From: Subtercola endophyticus
GTDB taxonomy: Bacteria; Actinomycetota; Actinomycetes; Actinomycetales; Microbacteriaceae
DNA: 64,000 nt
Assembly: GCF_021044565.1 (NCBI RefSeq)
Contig: NZ_CP087997.1
Coordinates: 992,001-1,056,000 of the forward strand
Direction of reading: 5' to 3'
Position 1 is the first letter of the stretch; each line of letters opens with the position of its first letter. The position numbers and the translations under genes were made by a program. Shown here in pieces: positions 7,930 to 16,025 of the stretch. The notes under the pieces were generated by a model. It made no database searches and was not told the origin of the DNA. It worked only from the letters and a program-made list of their open reading frames with translations.

Positions 7930-8508
7930 ATGGCCGAAAAATCAACTCTCGTCTTTCTCGGCGACTCGCTCACCGAGCACGGAAGGTGGCAAGAATGGTT
8001 CGGCGACTACGAGGTACACAACCTCGGTGTCGGCGGAGACACCACCGATGACGTGCGGGCCCGACTCGACGATGTCGTGGCGTTGCAGCCGTCGACGGTC
8101 GTACTGCTGATCGGCACGAACGACCTCGGCAAGCGTCGCTCGGTCGAGCACATCGTGCAGAACATCGAGACGATTCTCGCGACCCTGCGCACCGAGCTTC
8201 CCGACGCCGAGATTCTGCTCGAGTCGGTCATGCCGCGAAGTGCCGAGCTCGCCGAAGAGATCCGCGAGATCAACCGGCACATCTGGCAGTTCGCCTCGAG
8301 CGTGCGCACGCACTACCTCGATCTGTGGCCGGCTCTGGCAACCCGCGACGGTGAACTGAACCCGGAATACACCGAGGATCAGCTGCACCTGAACGACCTC
8401 GGTTACGAGGCGTGGCTCTCGGAACTCGAGCCTGCGCTCGAACGCGTGTACGGGCTCCCGCCGAAGAGTCGGCCCATCCGGTTGCCCGAGCTGCGGCAGC
8501 AGGAGTAG
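7930..8508 (+). CDS. GDSL/SGNH-type esterase
   Basis: A 192-residue cytoplasmic SGNH hydrolase. Block I is FLGDSLTEHG with the nucleophile at S13, block II is the NLGVGGDTT glycine, block III is GTNDLG, and block V is DQLHLND with the Asp and His of the triad. There is no signal peptide. The ATG at 7930 is chosen because GGAGG stands about 6 nt before it and the domain begins at once; a longer upstream frame overlaps the SDR gene and lacks homology. The likely activity is acyl-ester hydrolysis of small lipids or acylated sugars, with the substrate unknown. Confidence 0.9.
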   Translation: MAEKSTLVFLGDSLTEHGRWQEWFGDYEVHNLGVGGDTTDDVRARLDDVVALQPSTVVLLIGTNDLGKRRSVEHIVQNIETILATLRTELPDAEILLESVMPRSAELAEEIREINRHIWQFASSVRTHYLDLWPALATRDGELNPEYTEDQLHLNDLGYEAWLSELEPALERVYGLPPKSRPIRLPELRQQE

Positions 8509-8533
8509 CGCGCCCGAGACCTCGCGCTTGCGT

Positions 8534-9721
8534 TCAGGCAGCTGAGCGGGCATCCGTTTCGCTCGGAACCGGCTGAGGAGCGGCCGGGCCGACGTAGCGC
8601 GCCGACGGCCGGATGATCTTGCTGTCGTCTGCCTGCTCGAGCACGTTCGCGCTCCAGCCGAGCAGGCGCGCGACCGCGAACGTCGGGGTGAAGAGCTCTC
8701 GATCCAGGCCGCAGAGTTCCATCACCACCGCGGCGTCCCACTCGAGGTTCGTGTGCAACTGGCGACCCGGTTTGAACTTCTCGAGCAGCACCGGAATGCG
8801 CTCTTCGACGGCGACAGCGAAGTCGACGCGGGCACCGCCGAAGCGCTGTGCGACCTGCTTGAGCAGCGTGGAACGCGGGTCTTCGGTGCGATAGACCGGA
8901 TGCCCGAAACCCATGATCCGTTCACCGGCCTGCAAGCGGCTCATGACGAACGTGTCGATGTTGTCGGTGCTGCCGATCTCGTCGAGGGTGTCGAGTGCGC
9001 GGCTCGGTGCTCCGCCGTGCAGCGGGCCCGAGAGCGCGCCGAGCGCCCCGACAAGGCAGGATGCGGCGTCGGCTCCCGTCGAGGCGATGACCCTCGAGGT
9101 GAAGGTCGAGGCGCTGAATCCGTGGTCGATCGCCGCGACCAGGTAAGCCGAAAGGGCCTCGACCACGTCGGGGGATGCAACCCGCCCCGTGAGCATGTAC
9201 AGGTAGTTCGCCACGTAGCCGAGCTCGGGGCGCGACTCGACGGGGGCGTGCCCGTGTTGTATGCGGTGCTGGGCGGCGATCACCGTCGGAGCCAGAGCAG
9301 CGAGCCCGATGAGGTCGCGCCGACGCTCTTCGCGCGTCAGGTCCAAGAGCGGCCGCAGACCGGCGCTCGCGCCCTGTAGTGCCATCGCCACGCGCAGACC
9401 AGCCAGGCTGTCGGCGCGCGTAGTGGCGGCCGCGATCAGGGGCAGGGCGTCGCTCACGGTCCGCCCCAGTCGTGAGGCTGAGGCGATCTCGGCGGCGAAG
9501 GAAGCACGCTGATCGGTGGTCGGCAGGTCGCCGTCGAGCAGCAGGTGCCATACGTCTTCGACCGACCGGCTGCGAGCGAGGTCGACGGCCGAGTACTGGC
9601 GGTAGTGGTAAAAACCCTCCTGGCCACGAACGTCGCTGAGCCGAGTCTCGGTGACCACCACGTTCGTGAGCCCGCGGGGAACCTCGATGGGGGTGTTGTT
9701 CAGCCGGTGCGCAGACTTCAT
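8534..9721 (-). CDS. citA: Citrate synthase, CitA-type
   Basis: A 395-residue citrate/methylcitrate synthase condensing acetyl-CoA (or propionyl-CoA) with oxaloacetate. The active-site histidines are in GPLHGGAPS and GFGHPVYRTEDPR. The position of the usual catalytic aspartate reads TNLEWDAAV, that is Glu instead of Asp, which as I recall is also seen in mycobacterial CitA-type enzymes. The start is the ATG at 9721, where GAGGAG lies 6-7 nt upstream; a 54-codon longer frame runs through the divergent promoter and has no homology. It is divergent, with 70 bp between starts, from a second citrate-synthase-like gene that carries a DNA-binding domain. Confidence 0.9.
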   Translation of the reverse strand: MKSAHRLNNTPIEVPRGLTNVVVTETRLSDVRGQEGFYHYRQYSAVDLARSRSVEDVWHLLLDGDLPTTDQRASFAAEIASASRLGRTVSDALPLIAAATTRADSLAGLRVAMALQGASAGLRPLLDLTREERRRDLIGLAALAPTVIAAQHRIQHGHAPVESRPELGYVANYLYMLTGRVASPDVVEALSAYLVAAIDHGFSASTFTSRVIASTGADAASCLVGALGALSGPLHGGAPSRALDTLDEIGSTDNIDTFVMSRLQAGERIMGFGHPVYRTEDPRSTLLKQVAQRFGGARVDFAVAVEERIPVLLEKFKPGRQLHTNLEWDAAVVMELCGLDRELFTPTFAVARLLGWSANVLEQADDSKIIRPSARYVGPAAPQPVPSETDARSAA

Positions 9722-9791
9722 TTTCTTCTCCTCGCGCGGGTGGGTATCGTCTATCGGTAGAACACCACCGACATTGATCCGAGGCAAATCT

Positions 9792-11129
9792 ATGTTGATC
9801 GAATCAACTACCCAACACCGCGTGACGGCATCAGGCGCGCCCCGGTTGACGTCGGCGCAGGTGGCGTCCCGGCTGAACGTCAAGCTCGAAACGCTCTACG
9901 CCTACGTGTCTCGGGGGCAGCTGGTCGGCGAGCGAGCAGAAGACGGCGGATCGACTTTCGACCCGCTCGACGTCGAGGCCTTCGCGGCACGGCGACGCCG
10001 TAGGGCGGGTGCCGGCGATGCACGCAGAGGCGCACCCGGCCGGCCGATCATGGTGCTCGACTCCGAGCTGGCGTTGATCGAGAACGACGAGCTGTACTTT
10101 CGGGGCCGTCCCGCCGGGCAGCTCGCTCGTCGGTTGACGTTCGAGCAGGCGGTCGAGTTTCTCTGGCGGGCTCCGGCATCCGGGCGGGCTTCGGTTCTCG
10201 GGCAGACACCGGCAGCGCCCCGTGATGGCGAGAACGACTTTCTCAGCCGGCGAGAGGTGGTGTCGGCGGCGCGGCGTGCCGCACGAGCGTTGGGGCCTTC
10301 TGCGCACGTGGTCGATCAGCTGAGCATGGCGGTGACCGTCTGCGGTTCGTGGGACGAAAACCGACAGAACGTTCATCCGGCTGCCGTTCGCAGCGCGGGC
10401 AGGCGGATGATCGCCACCATGGTCGACGCGCTCACAGACAGACATAGCGACAGCGACAGGGGCGAGCCTGCCCCGCGATCGGCGCCGCTCGCCGAACGGC
10501 TGTGGCCGAAACTCTCGTGTGCCGCCCCGACGGCCGCCGACATTCGACTGGTGAATTCGACGCTGGTGCTGTGTATGGAACACGATCTGGCGATCTCGAC
10601 GATGGCGGCCCGGGTGGCGGCGTCGGCGCGGGTCGATGCGTATGCGGCCGTCGCGGCGGCTCTGTGCAGCTTCGACAGCACGATGCACGGTGCCGCGAGC
10701 GTGGCGGCAGCCGAGATGATCGACGAGACGATTCGCACAGGCAACGCCGAAAGGGCGCTGGCGGCTCAGCTCGCGGAATCGCCGGTGATTCCGGGGTTCG
10801 GGCATCTCGTCTACCGCACCCACGACCCGCGGGCCCGGTTTCTGCTGCAGGCCATGCGCCGGCACGCCGGCTTCGAGCCTGTCGTCGAGGCAGTCGACAG
10901 GCTCGAAGCCGTCGTGGCGTTGCGCAGCCCGCGCGTCATCAACCTCGACCTGGCGTTGGGCGCTTTCGTGGTCGGAGCCGACCTGCGACGCGATGCGGGT
11001 GAGTTGCTGTTCGCTGTCGGGCGCACCGCGGGGTGGATCGCCCACGTCATCGACGAGTACGCCCAGCCGGCGTTGCGACTCCGGCCCGAGGCGCGGTACA
11101 CGGGCCCGCGGGCGTCGGCAGACGGTTGA
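9792..11129 (+). CDS. Citrate synthase-like protein with N-terminal helix-turn-helix
   Basis: A 445-residue fusion. Residues 13-75 form an excisionase/MerR-like winged helix (LTSAQVASRLNVKLETLYAY, then a charged FDPLDVEAFAARRRRR tail). Residues 90-440 form a citrate synthase fold with the conserved residues kept: CMEHDLAIST, MHGAAS, GFGHLVYRTHDPR and INLDLALGAF, the last with a real Asp where the neighbour has Glu. The ATG at 9792 follows GAGG at 9781; a frame from 9651 overlaps the divergent gene and is rejected. Such HTH-fused synthases next to CitA recur in actinobacteria; the DNA-binding domain suggests that it regulates the divergent gene or forms a mixed enzyme with it. Confidence 0.87.
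   Translation: MLIESTTQHRVTASGAPRLTSAQVASRLNVKLETLYAYVSRGQLVGERAEDGGSTFDPLDVEAFAARRRRRAGAGDARRGAPGRPIMVLDSELALIENDELYFRGRPAGQLARRLTFEQAVEFLWRAPASGRASVLGQTPAAPRDGENDFLSRREVVSAARRAARALGPSAHVVDQLSMAVTVCGSWDENRQNVHPAAVRSAGRRMIATMVDALTDRHSDSDRGEPAPRSAPLAERLWPKLSCAAPTAADIRLVNSTLVLCMEHDLAISTMAARVAASARVDAYAAVAAALCSFDSTMHGAASVAAAEMIDETIRTGNAERALAAQLAESPVIPGFGHLVYRTHDPRARFLLQAMRRHAGFEPVVEAVDRLEAVVALRSPRVINLDLALGAFVVGADLRRDAGELLFAVGRTAGWIAHVIDEYAQPALRLRPEARYTGPRASADG
9794..9808. promoter_or_regulatory. Inverted repeat at the start of the HTH-citrate synthase gene
   Basis: GTTGAT, three bases, ATCAAC is a perfect 6-bp inverted repeat overlapping the start codon at 9792. It sits beside the 70-bp divergent region between the two citrate synthase genes. 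The adjacent gene has an N-terminal helix-turn-helix, so autoregulation of the pair through this site is possible but unproven. Confidence 0.35.
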
Positions 11130-11177
11130 CGGTCGTCGGCTGACGCCGTCGGGGTGCGCGGACGTGCGCCGTCGGGG

Positions 11178-12269
11178 CTAGGGCGTATTAAGGCCGTGGT
11201 GGTGCGTCTTCACCCCGACCGGGCGCGCCCCGACGTTCTCGATCGCCCGGGCGGCGGCCTCCACACCCTGGGTGGCCGCGCGCAGCAGACGCGCCGAAAG
11301 CCCATCGCCGGGGGAGAGCGCGTGGTCACCGGCGTGGGTTCCCTCGAACAGGCCCGAGAGAAAGCCGGCGTTGAACGCATCGCCCGCACCCGTGGTGTCG
11401 CGTGGCTCGACCGGCACGCACTCGACGACGTGCCGAATCGGGTTCGGCGAACCGGGAGCGCCGGCCGCGACGACGGCTCCGGCTCGGCCCAGAGTAAGGG
11501 CGACCACCGGAAAGTGTTCGGTCAGAGCATTCACCAGCTGCAGCGCCGTTGCCGCTGGTGATTCTGCGGGTGCCGCGCCGGGCGCGAGAGTGAGCCCTGT
11601 GAGCGCGACGGCCTCGTCGAAGTTGGGAAAGAGAATGTCGACGCCGCTCACCGTGTCGAGAAAGACCGACGCACCGTGGTCGGCGATGAACCCGGCAGAG
11701 GCGGGGTCGATCGAGACGGTGACGTCGTGCATCCGCGCCCGTTCGATGAGGCGCACGAACCCGTCGCGCGGCTGGCCGCTGAAGATCGTGTACCCCGTGA
11801 AGTGCAGGTGGGTGGCGACCCGCAGCAGCGAATCGGTCACGTCGTCGGGGGAGGTGAGGGCGTTCGCGCCGCGCTCGGTGAGCATCGTACGGGTGTCGAT
11901 GGTGGCTTCGCCGTTCGCGCCGACGGCTCGTTCGACGATGACCACGATGGTTCCGGTGGGCAGGATGCTCTCACCGAGCAGATGCGGAGTGACCCCCGAA
12001 TTTCGCAGAGCAGTCTCGTGCCGCGCGGTGTCGACGAGATTCGTGCGGCCGACGAAGTCCACTTGGGTGCCGAGCGATCCGAGCCAGGCCGCCGTGTTGG
12101 CCGCGGAGCCGCCCGGGCGGCGCTCGATGGCGGCCAGGGTGTCGGTGTCGGTGCGCACCGGCCCCGACGGCGTGACGATGACGTCGTCGAAGATGTCGCC
12201 GATCACCACGACGCGCACCGGCAGGTGCGGCGCGGAGGGCGGTCGAGAATCGTCAGGCATGTCAGGCAC
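11178..12269 (-). CDS. psuK: PfkB-family sugar kinase, probable pseudouridine kinase
   Basis: A 363-residue ribokinase-fold kinase. The N-terminal substrate region reads VIGDIFDD, the GGSAANTAAWLGSLG motif marks the lid, and the C-terminal DTTGAGDAFNAG carries the catalytic aspartate and anion hole. The specificity is inferred from the neighbour: the pseudouridine-5'-phosphate glycosidase gene lies directly upstream and overlaps it by 8 bp, so the pair would phosphorylate pseudouridine and then cleave it to uracil and ribose 5-phosphate. The gene is convergent with the HTH-citrate synthase, with a 48-bp gap that holds no clear terminator. Confidence 0.85.
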   Translation of the reverse strand: MPDMPDDSRPPSAPHLPVRVVVIGDIFDDVIVTPSGPVRTDTDTLAAIERRPGGSAANTAAWLGSLGTQVDFVGRTNLVDTARHETALRNSGVTPHLLGESILPTGTIVVIVERAVGANGEATIDTRTMLTERGANALTSPDDVTDSLLRVATHLHFTGYTIFSGQPRDGFVRLIERARMHDVTVSIDPASAGFIADHGASVFLDTVSGVDILFPNFDEAVALTGLTLAPGAAPAESPAATALQLVNALTEHFPVVALTLGRAGAVVAAGAPGSPNPIRHVVECVPVEPRDTTGAGDAFNAGFLSGLFEGTHAGDHALSPGDGLSARLLRAATQGVEAAARAIENVGARPVGVKTHHHGLNTP

Positions 12270-13197
12270 GATGCGCCGCGGAGTTCGAGGCGAGTGCGCT
12301 CCAGGCTGTCGCGATCTGGCCGGCGAGCCGAACGTTGTTGCGGGCGATGTCGAGGTTCACCTCGAGGCTGCGGCCACCGGATGCCCCCACGATGTACGAC
12401 AGCAGAAACGGTGTCACGGCCTTACCGCGGATGCCCCGGGCATCCGCCTCTGCCAGCGCCTCGAGCAGCACGGCGTCGTGCTCGTCGGGCTCCCACTGCA
12501 GCTCGGGCGGCAGAGGATTGGCCACGATGATGCCCTGACCGTGGCCGAGCTGGTCTTGACTGGCCATCACGTCGGCGATCTCGGCGGGGGAGTCGACCGA
12601 CCAGTCGATCTGCTCGCCCGATTCGGTGAGCCAGAAGCTCGGAAAGTTCGTGGTGCGGTAGCCGACCACCGGAACGCTGAGCGTCTCGAGCCGTTCGAGC
12701 GTGCCGGCGATGTCGAGCACCGATTTCACCCCGGCGGCGACCACCGTGACCCCGGCGATGGCGAGCGAGCTGAGGTCGGCCGACTCGTCGAAGGTGACGT
12801 TGGCACCGCGGTGCACGCCGCCGAGGCCACCCGTGGCGAAAACTCGCACGCCTGCCTTGCCGGCGAGGTAGGCGGTGGCAGCGACGGTCGTGGCCCCGCT
12901 GACCTTCTTCGCCATGAGAATCGGCAGGTCGCGCACGCTGGCCTTGACCATGTCTTCGTTGGCGATGCGCGCGACGCCGTCAGCGTCGAGTCCGATCTGC
13001 GGTACGCCGTCGAGTACGGCGATCGTGGCCGGTGTGACACCCGCCGACAGCAGAATCTCTTCGAATTCCTGCGCGGCTTCGAGGTTGCGCGGCCGCGGCA
13101 GACCGTGCGAAATGATGGTGGATTCGAGCGCGACGACCGGCGAACCGGCGTTCAGGGCGTCGCTGACGGCTGCGGAGATTACGAAAGGCGAAGGCAT
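12262..13197 (-). CDS. psuG: Pseudouridine-5'-phosphate glycosidase
   Basis: A 311-residue glycosidase that reversibly breaks the C-C bond of pseudouridine 5'-phosphate to give uracil and ribose 5-phosphate. Family motifs are clear: VALESTIISHGLPRP near the start, AVLDGVPQIGL, the lysine of KKVSGATTVAAT, ATGGLGGVHRG, and VANPLPPE. Length is normal. No ribosome-binding site precedes the ATG, but a TAGCCT -10 box stands 6 nt upstream, consistent with a leaderless transcript. The divergent gene at 13216 starts only 18 bp away from an overlapping -10 box. Confidence 0.95.
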   Translation of the reverse strand: MPSPFVISAAVSDALNAGSPVVALESTIISHGLPRPRNLEAAQEFEEILLSAGVTPATIAVLDGVPQIGLDADGVARIANEDMVKASVRDLPILMAKKVSGATTVAATAYLAGKAGVRVFATGGLGGVHRGANVTFDESADLSSLAIAGVTVVAAGVKSVLDIAGTLERLETLSVPVVGYRTTNFPSFWLTESGEQIDWSVDSPAEIADVMASQDQLGHGQGIIVANPLPPELQWEPDEHDAVLLEALAEADARGIRGKAVTPFLLSYIVGASGGRSLEVNLDIARNNVRLAGQIATAWSALASNSAAHRA

Positions 13198-13215
13198 AGA
13201 TCTAGGCTAAGGGCT
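13198..13215. promoter_or_regulatory. 18-bp bidirectional promoter with overlapping symmetric -10 boxes
   Basis: The whole intergenic region between psuG (- strand, starts 13197) and the gene at 13216 (+ strand) is 18 bp. It contains TAGGCTA at 13203-13209. Read on + it gives -10 TAGGCT (13203-13208), 7 nt before the + ATG. Read on - it gives -10 TAGCCT (complement of 13204-13209), 6 nt before the - ATG. Both genes lack ribosome-binding sites. Confidence 0.6.
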
Positions 13216-13707
13216 ATGGCCAGCAGCAAACGTACGAGTGAGCAAGAGGCTGCGCTGCGGGCGCGCCAGCAGGCCAATCAAGCCGCCAAGGCACAGGCCT
13301 CCACCCTGCGAGCAGGCCAAGCAGGCGGCAACAAGAACAACCCGATGGTGCGCGATCCCAAGACCGGCAAGACGGTTTCGCGGTACCCCTCGTACACCAG
13401 AACGGCGCTCGCCCCGGGGTTGCTGGGCGCCATCGCGTTGCTCGCCGCGGTCGCCGTCATCGACACCGGCTGGTTCACGATTCTGCAGTACGCGATCGCC
13501 ATTCTGGCCCTCATCATCTGCGTCTTCGCGTGGCAGGCGAAGCAGTGGTGGTGGATCATCGGGCTGGTGCCGATCGCGGTCATCTGGAACCCGGTCGTGC
13601 CGCTTCATTTCGACCCGCCTGTCTGGTACGCCTTTCACCTCGCTGCGGCGATCGTGTTCGTGGCGTCTGGCTTGCTGATCAAGATTCCGGTGCCGCAAGA
13701 CAAGTGA
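13216..13707 (+). CDS. Small integral membrane protein with charged N-terminus (possibly DUF6804-type)
   Basis: A 163-residue protein. Residues 1-60 are hydrophilic and rich in Lys, Gln and Ala (KRTSEQEAALRARQQANQAA), probably a cytoplasmic helix. From residue 70 there are about four membrane helices (LGAIALLAAVAVI; LQYAIAILALIICVF; WWWIIGLVPIAVI; FHLAAAIVFVASGLLI). The WNPVVPLHFD segment between the third and fourth helices resembles a motif in small DUF6804 membrane proteins, a weak call from memory. No function is known. The ATG at 13216 is chosen because of the -10 box 7 nt upstream and the shared promoter with psuG. Confidence 0.75.
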   Translation: MASSKRTSEQEAALRARQQANQAAKAQASTLRAGQAGGNKNNPMVRDPKTGKTVSRYPSYTRTALAPGLLGAIALLAAVAVIDTGWFTILQYAIAILALIICVFAWQAKQWWWIIGLVPIAVIWNPVVPLHFDPPVWYAFHLAAAIVFVASGLLIKIPVPQDK

Positions 13708-13738
13708 GTCACGCGTCGTTCACGCCTTGTACATCGGG

Positions 13739-13744
13739 TAGAAT
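13739..13744 (+). promoter_or_regulatory. Possible -10 box in the 197-bp region before the helicase gene
   Basis: TAGAAT stands about 160 nt before the helicase ATG. If it is used, the transcript would have a long 5' leader. I see no recognised riboswitch in that leader; the only clear element is AGGAGGA right before the start codon. Confidence 0.3.
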
Positions 13745-13904
13745 GAAGCTGCACGGGGAAATTCCGCTCTCGCGTCGACCGTGGCCTGGTCTGCTCATCA
13801 CACAGCTTCGATTAGTGATGTTTTGATTCTCGCCGCGTTGCTCGACCACGAAGTCTCCGTGATTTCTTGCGTTGATATTTACGTTGAGACTCCACAGGAG
13901 GAGC

Positions 13905-16025
13905 ATGTCACGATCAGGCGTACGCCGATCCACTCGCACGGTAGACAACACCGGCCTCATTCCGATTCTCGCGCGCAAGGTGCGCGAGGTCGAAGCGGCC
14001 GCCCAGCGCGGCAAGGTCGTTCCCTCGAATCGTACGAAGTTTCTCGTCGTTGCGCTGCTCATGCGCGAAGAGCGGGCCCGCATCAAGGGTGATGCCGAGC
14101 TCAGTGACGCCGAGCGCGCCGAACAGCTCAAACGGCTCGACGGCATCGCGGGCATCCTGGCTCAGACCGCCGCTCGCGATACGTCGCTGATCACGCTGCT
14201 CGAGAGCGACGCGGCCGTCTCACCCGTCGCCCAGCGGTTGCGCCGTGAATACCTGATGGATGCCGGCATCGACGTCGCCGAAGAAGAGGCCCCGGCCCCG
14301 GCGCCGACCTCGCCCTTCGCTTCGGAGCTGTTCTCCGAACGCCAGGTCGTTCCGCAGTCGGTCAAGGCCCGTCAGCTGGCGAACCCGTTCCTCGCGCCCG
14401 ACTTCAGTGCCGCCACCGCGCAGAAGCCGATGTCGCGAGGCCGGCTGTCGAGCTGGGAGCTGCTCGGCCCGCTCTACCGTGCGTTCGAGTACGGCTCTGG
14501 CGGCACCGTCGCCAGCATGGAGCTGCCGGACGCGCCGAAGATCGACCGCATCTCGCCCCCCGGTCATGAGCTCATGCACCACCAGGCGCGGTTCATCGCA
14601 GCCGTCGCTGCCGGGCACCGCTCGTTCTTGCTCGCGGATGAACCCGGCCTCGGAAAGACGGCGCAGTCACTGCTGGCCGCATCCGTCTCCGACTCGTACC
14701 CGTTGCTGGCCGTGGTGCCGAACGTCGTGAAGATGAACTGGGCCCGCGAGGTGGAGATCTGGACCCCGCAGCGCCGGGCCACGGTCATCCAGGGTGACGG
14801 CGCCAATCTCGACGCCTTCGCAGACGTGGTGATCGTGAACTACGACGTGCTCGACCGGCATCTCGCCTGGCTCGGCACGCTCGGGTTCAAGGGCATGGTG
14901 GTCGATGAAGCGCACTTCATCAAGAACCTGCAGTCGCAGCGCTCGAAGAACGTGCTCGCCCTGGCCGACCGCATTCGCAAGTACGCTCCCGGCGGCGACC
15001 CGCTCATGATGGCGCTCACCGGAACACCGCTCATCAACGATGTTGACGACTTCCGAGCCATCTGGCAGTTCCTCGGCTGGATCGACGGCGACAAACCCAC
15101 CGCCGAGCTCATGGCCAAGCTCGAAGACACCGGTCTCACCCCCGCCGACTTCGGCTTCTTCGCCGAGGCCCGTGAGGCCGTCATCGACATGGGCATCGTG
15201 CGCCGCAAGAAAGTGGATGTCGCGGCAGACCTTCCGGCGAAACGAGTGGTCGACCTTCCGGTCGAGCTCGATGACGACCTCGGGCGTTCCATTCGGCAGG
15301 CCGAGGCCGAGCTCGGCAAACGACTCGTCACGCGCTACCGCCGTGCGGCATCCGGCGCCCTTGGCAGTGGATACGACACGAGCGACGGGCCGAACAAAGA
15401 GCTCATGCGCTTGGTCGCGAAGGCCGAACTCGAGGAGTCGAAATCGTCGTCGACCGGCGAGAACGTCTTCACCATGGTGCGCAAGATCGGCCAGGCGAAA
15501 GCCGGCCTCGCGGCCGACTACGCCGCTCAGCTCGCTCGTTCGGTGGGCAAGGTGGTGTTCTTCGCCAAACACATCGACGTGATGGATCAGGCCGAAGAGG
15601 CCTTCGCGCGCCGAGACCTCAAGACCATCTCGATTCGGGGCGACCAGACGCCGTCGTTCCGACAGGCGCAGATCGACGCGTTCAACAACGATCCGGATGT
15701 CTCAGTTGCGGTGTGCTCGCTGACCGCGGCCGGTGTGGGGCTCAACCTGCAGGCCGCGTCGAACGTGGTGCTCGCCGAGCTGTCGTGGACGGCCGCCGAG
15801 CAGACCCAGGCCATCGACCGCGTGCACCGCATCGGTCAGGCCGAGCCGGTGACCGCCTGGCGCATCATCGCCGCGCAGACCATCGACTCGAAGATCGCCG
15901 AACTCATCGACAGCAAACAGGGCCTCGCCGCGCGAGCGCTCGACGGTTCAGACGCCGAAATCGGTTCGAGCGACAGCGTGCAACTGGAGGCTCTGGTCAG
16001 CCTGCTCGAACGGGCGCTGTCTTGA
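13905..16025 (+). CDS. SNF2-family DEAD/DEAH-box helicase
   Basis: A 706-residue SWI2/SNF2 ATPase, the class that translocates on double-stranded DNA and remodels protein-DNA complexes (RapA/SMARCAL1-like). Walker A is DEPGLGKTAQ (about residue 245), the DEAH box VVDEAHFIK (about 332), motif III LTGTPLINDVDD, and the C-terminal lobe has SLTAAGVGLNLQAA and the arginine-finger motif RVHRIGQ (about 637). Residues 1-210 are a basic and Ala/Pro-rich region of unknown fold with no zinc finger seen. The ATG at 13905 follows AGGAGG by 3-4 nt; an 11-codon longer version is unlikely. Its TGA is overlapped by the TTG start of the Stealth gene, so the two are coupled. Confidence 0.92.
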   Translation: MSRSGVRRSTRTVDNTGLIPILARKVREVEAAAQRGKVVPSNRTKFLVVALLMREERARIKGDAELSDAERAEQLKRLDGIAGILAQTAARDTSLITLLESDAAVSPVAQRLRREYLMDAGIDVAEEEAPAPAPTSPFASELFSERQVVPQSVKARQLANPFLAPDFSAATAQKPMSRGRLSSWELLGPLYRAFEYGSGGTVASMELPDAPKIDRISPPGHELMHHQARFIAAVAAGHRSFLLADEPGLGKTAQSLLAASVSDSYPLLAVVPNVVKMNWAREVEIWTPQRRATVIQGDGANLDAFADVVIVNYDVLDRHLAWLGTLGFKGMVVDEAHFIKNLQSQRSKNVLALADRIRKYAPGGDPLMMALTGTPLINDVDDFRAIWQFLGWIDGDKPTAELMAKLEDTGLTPADFGFFAEAREAVIDMGIVRRKKVDVAADLPAKRVVDLPVELDDDLGRSIRQAEAELGKRLVTRYRRAASGALGSGYDTSDGPNKELMRLVAKAELEESKSSSTGENVFTMVRKIGQAKAGLAADYAAQLARSVGKVVFFAKHIDVMDQAEEAFARRDLKTISIRGDQTPSFRQAQIDAFNNDPDVSVAVCSLTAAGVGLNLQAASNVVLAELSWTAAEQTQAIDRVHRIGQAEPVTAWRIIAAQTIDSKIAELIDSKQGLAARALDGSDAEIGSSDSVQLEALVSLLERALS

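Noticed and set aside
9722..9883. A 54-codon N-terminal extension of the citrate synthase
   Set aside because: It crosses the divergent promoter and the start of the other gene, while the inner ATG at 9721 has a good GAGGAG site and matches the family start.
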